Positions 32,534-39,734 of a DNA stretch of 39,734 bases are shown piece by piece. This DNA is from Candidatus Geothermarchaeota archaeon (lineage in GTDB: Archaea; Thermoproteota; Nitrososphaeria; Geothermarchaeales; JDFR-13): contig WAJV01000008.1 of NCBI GenBank assembly GCA_015523725.1, forward strand, positions 1-39,734, read 5' to 3'. The notes beneath the pieces are model-generated. The model was not told where the DNA came from, made no database searches, and saw only the letters and a list, made by a program, of their open reading frames with translations. The first letter of the stretch is position 1, and each line of letters opens with the position of its first letter. The position numbers and the translations under genes were made by a program.

Positions 32534-35047
32534 ATGAGCGACCATAGTCTTAAATTATCAAGAAGAGATTTTCTTAAATTATCTGGTGTGGCTTCATTAG
32601 GTTTATATTCGTTGATTCAAAGAGAATTCGGTATCCCCCCAGTTATCGCCGAGGAATTGCTTAAAATAGGTAAGATCAAGAGTTACTGGGTGCCATCTAC
32701 TTGTATAATCTGTGGTCAGGGATGTCCTATAAAAATACAGGTATTAGAGTATAATGGAAAAAGGATTCTTCATCAAATTAAGCATAATTATTATCCTGGT
32801 TTCAAAAAATATTATTCTGCATGTGGTAGGCCTAGGGCATTATACGATGTGTGGAGGCATCCGGATAGAATTAGAAAGCCGATGATTCGTATAGGTAGTA
32901 GAGGCAGCGGAGAGTTCAGGGAGGCGTCTTGGAGTGAGGCTTTAGATTTGGCTGCAAATAAATTGAGAAATTATCTGGATCATCCTGAGCAAATAATTCT
33001 TTTCTCTCATCAGGGGTGTGAAAAGGGTATAGTAAGTGGTTTCGCAAAATTGTTGGGCACTCCCAATGTTACTAAGCATGCTGATACCTGCCATACTTCA
33101 GCTGATGTTGGTAGGTGGTTTGTCTTTGGTAAGAGGTTGGGGCCGGGTGCTATTTATCCAGACTATGAGCATGCCCAGTTCGTTGTATTTATGAATAGAA
33201 ACCCTTATGGTGGCTTTGTGGCAACTCCTTGGGCGGAGTCCCTTTCCAATGGCTTAATGAATGGTCTACGGATAGTTGTTTTCGATGTACGTTTTTCTGA
33301 TGTATGTGGTTATGCTGAGAAATATTTTGTGGTGAGACCGGGTAGTGACTTAGCTATCTCATTATCGATTCTAAATTATATACTCGGGAATGAGTATTTT
33401 GACTCTGTTTTTTTGAGGAGGTTCACTAATGCATCAATGCTTATATATTTAGATAGTTTTGAGCCTGTAGGTACGAAGGAGATAGTTGATGGAGTGAGGA
33501 AGGGTAAGCTTGATTATTTAGTGTATGATGAAGAGAGTGGCGAGATTCGTTTTAAGTCTGAGGCATCTGCTCCATCTCTATTATATAGTGGATCATATAA
33601 TGGTAGGCGGGTAGCCACGGCTTTGGCGATTGTTAGGGATGCAGTGAGTAAGTATTCATTCGAATGGGCTTCTAAAATATCTGGTGTGGATGCTAGTGAG
33701 ATAAAGTGGGTCGCCCAGGAATTAGTAAATATGGCACCTAGAGCATTTATTGACCATGGATATAAAGCTGTTAGGTATTATAATGAGGCGATGCTTCATA
33801 GGGTTAATGCTTTAATAAATGTTTTGTTGGGTTCTGTTGGTGTTAAGGGTGGATGGGCGTGGCCGAGGAAAGTTAAGCCTCCTTCACCCTTTAAAGCTCA
33901 TCCAAAAAATGTTATATCGATAGCATCTTATTGGATGGAGAACGGGTATCCATTGGCGAATCCTAAAGCATATTCATTATTGGCTATAAAATCAATTCTA
34001 GAGGAGAAACCATACCCGATTAAGGTTGCAATTATATCTAACGAAAATTTGCTTTCTCATCTGCCTGGAACTTATAAAGTGGTTGAGGCCTTGAATAAAC
34101 TTGATTTTATATTATTAATGGATGTAATGTGGAATGAGACATGTTTATATGCTGATGTTATACTCCCTACACCTTTCTTCTTTGAGTATGATAATGCCTC
34201 TATCTATGGAGCTAGTAAGGGGAATATTGGGCAAGTTGGTATTATGCGTAAGGCAGTTGATCCACCTAATGATGTAGATGTTAAGCCGCCTAGGGAGATT
34301 ATTTACGAGTTGGTTAAGAGACTCATGCCTGATAAGCTTGGTGATATTGAGATCATCATGGATCCAGAGGCTGTTTGGAGGGTTCAATGTGAAAAGTTGG
34401 GAATTGACTATAATGAGTTGATTAAGTACGGTACGGTGGTTAAATATGATTCTCCAGATTATTCTCCACTCACTCATAAAGGTGTATTGAATACTAAGAC
34501 GGGGGAGATTGAGATAATCAATTTGGACTCTCTGGATAAATTTAAGGATTATTTAGGTTCTCCCCATTATATGAATCCATTACCTATATGGGTGCCTCCT
34601 TTGTGGATGCAGCGCGGAGGATTGGGTAAGGATGAGTTTATCCCAGTTGATTATATGAACCGCCTTACCGCTGTTAATACTTGGGCTAGAAACACCCATC
34701 TACTACAAAAATTGATTCAATATGAGCATGAGGATGTTGTTTTGATAAATAAGTATAGGGCTAGGGAGTTGGGTATTTCCGATGGTGATATAGTAGAACT
34801 ATATAATCCTGAGACAGGTATGTCTATAAAGTCTAGGGTTTTATTAAGTGAATTGGTGGCTAGGGAGGTTATCTGTGGTGTTCATGGTTTGAATCCCGGT
34901 CCCTTTGAGAAGGGGATGGTTAGGTTTACATATATGGCTAAATATGGTATAAATACTAATCATATCGCACCTTTCCACATTAATGAAATTATTGGCTCGG
35001 CATCCCTCCATGATTTTGTCGTTAAGGTTAGGAGGGTGGGGGTGTAG
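32534..35047 (+). CDS. Molybdopterin (Mo/W-bisPGD) oxidoreductase catalytic subunit, Tat-exported
   Basis: About 837 residues from the ATG at 32534, chosen for the GGGGAAAG site upstream. The N-terminus is a twin-arginine signal (LSRRDFLKLSG, Arg10-Arg11), so the folded enzyme is exported. A [4Fe-4S] site follows: C57-x2-C60-x3-C64...C97. The metal ligand is probably Cys186 in HADTCHTSAD. Later segments match the DMSO-reductase superfamily (VVFDVRFSDVCGYAEKYF, RPGSD, DVILPTPFFFEYD, HEDVVLINKYRARELGI). The Cys ligand and exported three-subunit setting fit polysulfide, thiosulfate or sulfur reductase, or formate dehydrogenase; sequence alone does not decide. Operon with the two next genes. Confidence 0.9.
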   Translation: MSDHSLKLSRRDFLKLSGVASLGLYSLIQREFGIPPVIAEELLKIGKIKSYWVPSTCIICGQGCPIKIQVLEYNGKRILHQIKHNYYPGFKKYYSACGRPRALYDVWRHPDRIRKPMIRIGSRGSGEFREASWSEALDLAANKLRNYLDHPEQIILFSHQGCEKGIVSGFAKLLGTPNVTKHADTCHTSADVGRWFVFGKRLGPGAIYPDYEHAQFVVFMNRNPYGGFVATPWAESLSNGLMNGLRIVVFDVRFSDVCGYAEKYFVVRPGSDLAISLSILNYILGNEYFDSVFLRRFTNASMLIYLDSFEPVGTKEIVDGVRKGKLDYLVYDEESGEIRFKSEASAPSLLYSGSYNGRRVATALAIVRDAVSKYSFEWASKISGVDASEIKWVAQELVNMAPRAFIDHGYKAVRYYNEAMLHRVNALINVLLGSVGVKGGWAWPRKVKPPSPFKAHPKNVISIASYWMENGYPLANPKAYSLLAIKSILEEKPYPIKVAIISNENLLSHLPGTYKVVEALNKLDFILLMDVMWNETCLYADVILPTPFFFEYDNASIYGASKGNIGQVGIMRKAVDPPNDVDVKPPREIIYELVKRLMPDKLGDIEIIMDPEAVWRVQCEKLGIDYNELIKYGTVVKYDSPDYSPLTHKGVLNTKTGEIEIINLDSLDKFKDYLGSPHYMNPLPIWVPPLWMQRGGLGKDEFIPVDYMNRLTAVNTWARNTHLLQKLIQYEHEDVVLINKYRARELGISDGDIVELYNPETGMSIKSRVLLSELVAREVICGVHGLNPGPFEKGMVRFTYMAKYGINTNHIAPFHINEIIGSASLHDFVVKVRRVGV

Positions 35048-35048
35048 T

Positions 35049-35837
35049 ATGAGGCCTATTATGGTTATTAATTATATGAAGTGTACTGGTTGTTTATCTT
35101 GTGTCGAGGCATGTATAGCTGAGAATATTAATAGAGTAGGTCCGGGAGGTGAAAATATATATCCTGAGGATGTTGTCTCATATGCAAGGACTAGGCCTTA
35201 CGTGATTAAGTATAAGAACTTGATTAGGAGGGTTTTTAAACAATGTGTGCAGTGTGAATCTCCCCCATGTGTTTATTCGTGTCCAACTGGTGCTTCATAT
35301 AAAAATAAGGATGGGATTGTATTGGTTGATGAGAAAATATGTATTAAGTGTAAATTATGTATTGAGGCATGTCCCTATGGGGCTAGAACTTTTTTGGAGG
35401 AGCCCTTCCCTGGATATTTGAAGCATGAATATGCGCTTAGGGATAGAGTTCCTGATAAGTGTACATTTTGTATACATAGAAGGTCTGGTGAGGGGCTGTG
35501 GGTCCCGGCTTGCGTCGAGGCATGTCCACATGAAGCAAGGTTATTCGGTGACTTAGATAATCCGGATGATGAGGCCACTAAGCTCGTGCTTGGTGGGATT
35601 GCATTACCTCCTAGGGAGGATCTGGGGACTTATCCAAAGGTATTTATTGTGCCTCGAATAGGGGGTGTGGAGTTAGCTGGGTATCCAACTAGAAAGGAGG
35701 ATCAATTGATTAGCTTCCCATTTTGGAGTATAATTAAAAATAATTTTGTTAAACCCTTGGTGGAGTATGGGGCTACTTTGGCTGTTTTATTGGGTATAAT
35801 TCATTTGTGGAGGGGGAGGAGACATGAGAAGAAATGA
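35049..35837 (+). CDS. Four-cluster ferredoxin-like electron transfer subunit with C-terminal membrane anchor
   Basis: A 262-residue protein starting at the ATG one base after the catalytic-subunit stop; GGAGGG-GGGGGTG lies upstream in that gene's end. Sixteen cysteines form four [4Fe-4S] sites: 12/15/18/22, 66/69/74/78, 98/101/104/108 and 138/141/155/159, the DmsB/PsrB/FdnH arrangement. A single membrane helix (about 233-255) ends the chain, as in FdnH of formate dehydrogenase-N. There is no signal sequence, so it is presumably exported together with the Tat-dependent catalytic subunit. It carries electrons between the Mo site and the cytochrome b. Confidence 0.93.
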   Translation: MRPIMVINYMKCTGCLSCVEACIAENINRVGPGGENIYPEDVVSYARTRPYVIKYKNLIRRVFKQCVQCESPPCVYSCPTGASYKNKDGIVLVDEKICIKCKLCIEACPYGARTFLEEPFPGYLKHEYALRDRVPDKCTFCIHRRSGEGLWVPACVEACPHEARLFGDLDNPDDEATKLVLGGIALPPREDLGTYPKVFIVPRIGGVELAGYPTRKEDQLISFPFWSIIKNNFVKPLVEYGATLAVLLGIIHLWRGRRHEKK

Positions 35838-36468
35838 TAGGGTTTTAAGATGGTCATTGTTAGCTAGGTTCACCCATTATCTATTGTTGATTGGTGTGGT
35901 TATAGGTGTCTTGACTGGTTTACCAGTATTAGATGGAAAATTATTTTACCCATTATATATAATTACTGGCGGTGAGTTTGGCAGGGAGTTTCTGCATCAT
36001 TATGCTACTCTCATAATACTTCTAATAGCTGTTCCCTTCGTTATTTTGAGGGGAGTTGAGAGTCTCACTAGGGAGGGTGAGGAAAGCTGGTGGCCTGGTT
36101 GGGAAGATATTAGGAAAGCATTTGTTATAATTGGAGATTGGTTTGGAGTAACTAAGAAATATCCAAAGATTGGTTTTCACCACCCAATGGAGAAATTGTT
36201 ATTGATATCTGTACACTTAGGCCTAATTCTACTGGGTCTTTCCGGTATTCCAATAGTTTTATTTGATGTTGGATATGAATTTAGGGCTTTACTGATGTTT
36301 ATACATGATATTGGTTTCATACTGGTTATTATACCGATCGCTGGGCACTTTATGCTCGCTATAAATCCAGTTAATTGGCCTACTCTAAAGGCTATGTTTA
36401 TTAATGGATATGTTCCTAGGAGTTGGGCCCTTAAACATCATTCAGCATGGATAGGGAAAAAGGACTAA
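35824..36468 (+). CDS. Dihaem cytochrome b subunit, FdnI/PhsC type
   Basis: A 214-residue protein with four membrane helices and histidines in helical positions expected for two b haems: His18, His58/59, one in SVHLGLILLG and one in AGHFMLAI. The C-terminal NGYVPRSWALKHHSAW is the signature of formate-dehydrogenase gamma subunits. It exchanges electrons with the quinone pool. The start is fixed by GGAGGAG just upstream and overlaps the ferredoxin-subunit gene by 14 bases. Use of this subunit rather than NrfD fits formate dehydrogenase-N or thiosulfate reductase (Phs) organisation. Confidence 0.9.
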   Translation: MRRNDRVLRWSLLARFTHYLLLIGVVIGVLTGLPVLDGKLFYPLYIITGGEFGREFLHHYATLIILLIAVPFVILRGVESLTREGEESWWPGWEDIRKAFVIIGDWFGVTKKYPKIGFHHPMEKLLLISVHLGLILLGLSGIPIVLFDVGYEFRALLMFIHDIGFILVIIPIAGHFMLAINPVNWPTLKAMFINGYVPRSWALKHHSAWIGKKD

Positions 36469-36483
36469 ATTTTCTCCTAACCT

Positions 36484-36493
36484 CTTTTTATTT
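36484..36493 (+). terminator. T-rich terminator of the molybdoenzyme operon
   Basis: CTTTTTATTT lies 16-25 bases after the cytochrome b stop in the 55-base convergent gap, as expected for archaeal oligo-T termination. Confidence 0.4.
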
Positions 36494-36523
36494 ATTAAAC
36501 TTTTGTTATAGATTTGTAAATCG

Positions 36524-37273
36524 TTATGTTGTTGGTATGGCTCCCTTCATAAGGATAGTCTTTAATGCTTCTAAAACACTTCTCTCGTGAATCAGGTTTG
36601 ATAGTTTTTGGATAACTTTATTTACATTGTATTTGACTCTAATGAAACTAACTATATTTTTATTCGTATCTAGTATTGCTGCCGCGGCTCTCCAGTCATA
36701 GTCCCTTGGTTGTCCTACACTACCAGGGTTTACTATTTTTACTCCATCTACATTAATATAACATTGGTGGTGAGTATGTCCATAGAGTAATATGTCGTAT
36801 CTTATCTCGGATAATAGTCCTATATTCGAAGTAGGTTTAAGCATTTTTAATATTTCGTGTTTTGGGCGCCAAGGATATAGATATCCATATAATGGATTTG
36901 ATGGTGAGGCGTGCACAACAAATATCTTCAAATTATCTATGTCTATTAACCTATGCTCGGGTAGGCTTCTCAAATATTTTATATCCTCTTTGCCTAGGTT
37001 CTTTAAAGAGATTTTTTCCCTAGTGTATATGCTTAGCCAATGGGTGGCCTCTCCACATCTGCAGTCAATGTTGTAGGCCACTGCCTCGTCGTGGTTCCCC
37101 TTAACAATTATTGGGTCTAGTTCTTTTAGTTTATCTATCGTCTCTGCTGGTGAGGGACCATAGTCGACTAAGTCTCCTAGATAAACTATATAGTCATATC
37201 CTCCTACCGTATCAAGTATCGAGTTTAACGCTTCTATGTTGGCGTGTACATCGCTTATTAGTAATATCTTCAT
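36524..37273 (-). CDS. YfcE/MJ0936-type metallophosphoesterase
   Basis: A 249-residue cytoplasmic phosphoesterase with every metal motif present: ISDVHAN, YLGDLVDYG, KGNHDE, VVHASP and YGHTHHQ, then NPGSVGQPRDYD typical of the YfcE/MJ0936 family. Such enzymes are Mn2+ or Ni2+ dependent phosphodiesterases of uncertain physiological substrate. A short CRCG insertion near residue 72 is noticeable. It is convergent with the cytochrome b gene and divergent from the ferritin-like gene. Confidence 0.9.
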   Translation of the reverse strand: MKILLISDVHANIEALNSILDTVGGYDYIVYLGDLVDYGPSPAETIDKLKELDPIIVKGNHDEAVAYNIDCRCGEATHWLSIYTREKISLKNLGKEDIKYLRSLPEHRLIDIDNLKIFVVHASPSNPLYGYLYPWRPKHEILKMLKPTSNIGLLSEIRYDILLYGHTHHQCYINVDGVKIVNPGSVGQPRDYDWRAAAAILDTNKNIVSFIRVKYNVNKVIQKLSNLIHERSVLEALKTILMKGAIPTT

Positions 37274-37351
37274 CCTTGATGTAAATATTAAGTATTAATG
37301 GGTAATTAATGGTTATTATATTCCTCTATATTTAATTAGGGGGTGATCCAA

Positions 37352-37819
37352 TTGGATAAGGATAAATTACTTTATTTTAGTGAGATGGAGGTTAAATACT
37401 CTAAAAAATTGTTAATGACTGTGGATAAATTGGGAAATCCTGCAATTAAGGTATTGTTGGAAGCGATATCGAGTGATTCCCTGAAGCATTCCAAGATTTA
37501 TAAAGCTATTATAGATTTGTTGGAGCATAAGGGTGCGTTGATTAGTGAGGCCGAATCCGAGAATATTCTTAAGGAGATAGAGGAGCATATTAAGGCTGAG
37601 GAGGAGATGATTAAGAATGTGTCATCGTTACTAGATATGGGTGTCGATAATAAAGCCGTAGAATTCTTGTTGGAGGCTATTTTAAGGGATGAAAAGCTAC
37701 ATCATTCAGTTTTAAAGACGATTCACGAGATGATTGTTAAAAGATTGACTTTAACCGAGACGGATTTATGGGACATGATATGGAAGGACACGGCTTTTTA
37801 TGGTACCCCTGGTGGATAG
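37352..37819 (+). CDS. Ferritin-like four-helix-bundle protein
   Basis: About 155 residues from the TTG at 37352; a near-perfect GGGGGTGATC Shine-Dalgarno (37339-37348) overlaps the alternative GTG at 37343 and favours the TTG. All-helical, with carboxylate/His pairs in bundle positions: FSEMEVKYS, SSDSLKHS, IEEHIKAEEEM and LRDEKLHHS. These resemble the E...ExxH ligands of rubrerythrin/ferritin-like diiron proteins, though the canonical ExxH pairs are partly DxxxH. Likely iron or oxidative-stress related, but metal binding is not proven. Confidence 0.72.
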   Translation: MDKDKLLYFSEMEVKYSKKLLMTVDKLGNPAIKVLLEAISSDSLKHSKIYKAIIDLLEHKGALISEAESENILKEIEEHIKAEEEMIKNVSSLLDMGVDNKAVEFLLEAILRDEKLHHSVLKTIHEMIVKRLTLTETDLWDMIWKDTAFYGTPGG

Positions 37820-37863
37820 ATACGCTTAAAACCATTCACATTAAATTATTATTAATCAATTCT

Positions 37864-38298
37864 CTATGCATTTAGTAGAGCTCCTGAGCCATATAGTAAG
37901 GCAAGCATCAATACTATATTTCCATATTTTGGTTCCCCCGTTATTAAGATTAGTGATGAGGATAGGGGAAATAGTGTCATCAATGGTAACACTAGTAATG
38001 TATCAGGTTCTAATAGATATATTATAGCTGGGAATATGATCGCTAATAAGAGTATAATAAGTCCTAGTGTTGCCCTGATTCGCTTATGGATTCTCCGTAT
38101 CAGATAGGAGCCTGGATATAGTAATATAATTGATGAAAGGAGGTACATTAGAAACATGGGGCCCGATAATATGGCCCTATTATCACCTATCTCAACCAAT
38201 GGAGGATAGGCGCTTACATATAAACCGTAGCCGGAAATCAGGAGTAAAAATAACCCTAATATTATTAAAACATATCCAATCATCGGTTTTCTATCCAT
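37864..38298 (-). CDS. Hypothetical polytopic membrane protein, 144 residues
   Basis: I do not recognise the family. From the ATG at 38298 (a TTG at 38310 is possible) it has about five hydrophobic segments (8-28, 48-66, 77-97, 102-120, 125-140) and a basic loop RRIHKRIR near 67-74. There is no cysteine and no recognisable motif. It is the last of three consecutive minus-strand membrane protein genes at the right edge and may share their function. Confidence 0.65.
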   Translation of the reverse strand: MDRKPMIGYVLIILGLFLLLISGYGLYVSAYPPLVEIGDNRAILSGPMFLMYLLSSIILLYPGSYLIRRIHKRIRATLGLIILLLAIIFPAIIYLLEPDTLLVLPLMTLFPLSSSLILITGEPKYGNIVLMLALLYGSGALLNA

Positions 38299-38367
38299 TC
38301 GTATTACCAATAAAGAATTAGATAAATTAATATAATTAAATGAATAAATATCTAAAAAGTAGGAAGC

Positions 38368-39006
38368 TTAAGTTTTAATAAATGGTTTGTATATTTCTCT
38401 GAGTCTATATGAATTGGCTATTAGATATATGGATTGGATGGGGGCTAGAACCACATAGTATGGGGCTCTTGAGAATAATATTATTAAAATTATGTTTAAA
38501 GCTATAACTACTGGATAGAATATCTTTATTGCTTTGTACTTGTATTTTCTCCCCCAGAATAGTAGATAGAGACACGTCGTCATAAGGACTGACCATATTA
38601 TGCAGAATGTGACACTGAAAATGGTTCTTGATCTAAAGCAGTTTAGAAATCCACATAATAAGATGGGTATGTAATATTCTATAGGGGCTGTATATCCATA
38701 TGAAGGAGCGGGGACGAGGGATATAGTTAGGGGGGATGCATCATATCTATAGCTCATTATGAATATCATTAAAAGCATGAATCTACTTGAGATGCCTCCA
38801 TATAGCTCAATATCTGTAAAGGGTACATATTTATTTTTAAACGGAAGCAGGATAAGCATCAATATAATTGGACTATAAATATACAAAAGGCCTATGTAGT
38901 CACTAGGTCTCCACAGAAGAAGGACAAAAAATAAAACTGGAATCAATAGACTGAGTAATACCAAAAAATATTTGGAAAAGATAAACTTAGAAAAATCCCC
39001 AATCAT
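38368..39006 (-). CDS. Hypothetical polytopic membrane protein, tandem paralogue A
   Basis: A 212-residue protein with about six membrane helices and no family I recognise. It is clearly related to the next gene upstream (39040 onward): shared positions include LLPFKNKY against LLPLRNRY, ELYGGISSRFML against DFYAGGSSKLMF, YGYTAPIEYYIP against YAYTLPFEFYIA, and LAPIQSIYLIANSYRL against FAPIHLPYLLLNLYRL. The conserved acidic-Tyr-Gly-Ser loop and the Pro-x-Glu-x-Tyr segment look functional. It starts 33 bases after its paralogue ends. Confidence 0.7.
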   Translation of the reverse strand: MIGDFSKFIFSKYFLVLLSLLIPVLFFVLLLWRPSDYIGLLYIYSPIILMLILLPFKNKYVPFTDIELYGGISSRFMLLMIFIMSYRYDASPLTISLVPAPSYGYTAPIEYYIPILLCGFLNCFRSRTIFSVTFCIIWSVLMTTCLYLLFWGRKYKYKAIKIFYPVVIALNIILIILFSRAPYYVVLAPIQSIYLIANSYRLREIYKPFIKT

Positions 39007-39039
39007 CCTCCATCACTTGTTCCTACTCTCCATATTTTA

Positions 39040-39734
39040 TCATCCCTCAGTATTGGTATTAAGCCGTGCCTCTAATTCTTTCCCAAATATGTTATGGAGT
39101 CTATATAGGTTTAAGAGTAGGTATGGTAGGTGGATTGGTGCGAAGACTATGAAAATGGTGGCTGATATGAAGAATAGAGTTATTATATTAGCATTAGCTA
39201 TTACACCACATATGAATATTATTTTTGCGGCTACATGTCTATATCCCTTCTTCCGATGAAGTAGGGTGAGGTATAGGGATAGTACAGCTAGGTTGGAGAT
39301 TATGAGTAATGACGGAAAGAATGAAACAAATATTCTCCAGGTTACTGTGGCAAAACCATAGATTAGATAAGGTACCCTTGCAATATAGAATTCGAAGGGC
39401 AGAGTATAGGCATATGCAGACCCCATATAAGTATACACAAAATAAATTCCCTCGATATTGTGGAAGGTGTGGTAGTGGAATGCATCCCTCATACCAGGTA
39501 AGGCAACGGCCAGAAACATCAATTTACTCGAGCCACCAGCATAAAAATCTATTTCATCAATATCTAGGTATCTATTTCTGAGTGGGAGTAGTACCAGCCA
39601 ATATATGAATAGACTATGCAGAAAAAGCATATTATACAATTGACTATTAACATCCAGACTATAAAGCATAAAAAAGAAGAGAGGAATGGATAGGCTAAGC
39701 AGAAGCAACAAACCATGCAAATATAGTCTTCTCC
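39040..39734 (-). CDS. Hypothetical polytopic membrane protein, tandem paralogue B (5' partial)
   Basis: The frame is open to the window edge. A TTG at 39720 is the first candidate start, but alignment with paralogue A, which has about eight more N-terminal residues at this point, suggests the true start lies beyond base 39734. About six membrane helices; a His-rich loop (FHYHTFHN) near the middle is absent from paralogue A. The conserved DFYAGGSSK and YAYTLPFEFY segments are shared with A. Function unknown. Confidence 0.68.
   Translation of the reverse strand, partial: RRLYLHGLLLLLSLSIPLFFFMLYSLDVNSQLYNMLFLHSLFIYWLVLLPLRNRYLDIDEIDFYAGGSSKLMFLAVALPGMRDAFHYHTFHNIEGIYFVYTYMGSAYAYTLPFEFYIARVPYLIYGFATVTWRIFVSFFPSLLIISNLAVLSLYLTLLHRKKGYRHVAAKIIFICGVIANANIITLFFISATIFIVFAPIHLPYLLLNLYRLHNIFGKELEARLNTNTEG

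Noticed and set aside
1-39734. tRNA, rRNA, CRISPR arrays, insertion sequences or integrase attachment sites
   Set aside because: Intergenic regions were read for T-loop-like motifs, spaced direct repeats and transposase genes; none was found. The only mobile element is the nrdJ intein.

Overview
The window is AT-rich chromosomal DNA from an archaeon, most likely a thermophilic member of the Thermoproteota (crenarchaeal side). Evidence: an Rpo12 zinc-ribbon RNA polymerase subunit, a Taw1/TYW1 wyosine-synthesis enzyme, form III RuBisCO, an archaeal tandem PhoU-RCK_C protein, frequent AGG/AGA arginine codons, TATA-type promoters, and a mix of leaderless genes and genes with GGAGGTG-type Shine-Dalgarno (SD) sites. 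I cannot name the genus. No rRNA, tRNA, CRISPR array or insertion sequence was seen. Coding density is high and no gene-free stretch exceeds 300 bases.

Layout. 1-3070 (+): a permease with a C-terminal USP-like domain (5' end outside the window), a stand-alone Lrp-type RAM domain, a UspA protein and a PD-(D/E)XK nuclease, in a tightly overlapping operon, followed tail to tail by rpo12 (-). 3364-5231 (+): a sugar-epimerase-fold protein with an eroded active site, coupled to a dolichyl-phosphate-mannose-type glycosyltransferase. 5306-7568 (+): stomatin-like SPFH protein plus NfeD protease. 7565-10067 (-): tandem PhoU-RCK_C regulator overlapping form III RuBisCO; divergent from these, at 10158-11336 (+), is a duplicated MgtE/SLC41-like cation transporter. 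11374-12357 (+): taw1. 12366-15122 (-): tldD-tldE. 15238-20901 (-): an orphan protein, citrate synthase, and a class II ribonucleotide reductase carrying a 393-residue intein. 21147-22243: a DedA protein and, convergent, a peroxiredoxin.

22460-28756 (+): a surface metallophosphoesterase, then a three-gene ABC importer of the Fe(III)-type family with an 8+8 bp inverted repeat just before its first gene. 28925-30694 (+): a membrane-anchored monohaem cytochrome c, a TlpA-like thioredoxin and CcdA, a small cytochrome c/thiol-redox cassette. 30705-32296 (-): alpha/beta hydrolase and threonine dehydratase. 32534-36468 (+): a respiratory molybdoenzyme of three subunits (Tat-exported Mo-bisPGD catalytic subunit, four-cluster ferredoxin subunit with a membrane anchor, dihaem cytochrome b of the FdnI type). 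The end holds a YfcE-like phosphoesterase, a ferritin-like protein and three polytopic membrane proteins, two of them tandem paralogues of a family I do not recognise.

Taken together, the cell appears to respire with an externally facing molybdoenzyme and cytochrome c, to make DNA precursors with a cobalamin-dependent reductase, and to recycle nucleotide ribose through RuBisCO. Nothing in the window is clearly a new defence or mobile system. The best leads are the intein with a dead homing endonuclease at the reductase radical cysteine, the doubly duplicated cation transporter/regulator pair coupled to RuBisCO, the inverted repeat before the ABC importer, and the unknown membrane paralogues at the right edge.
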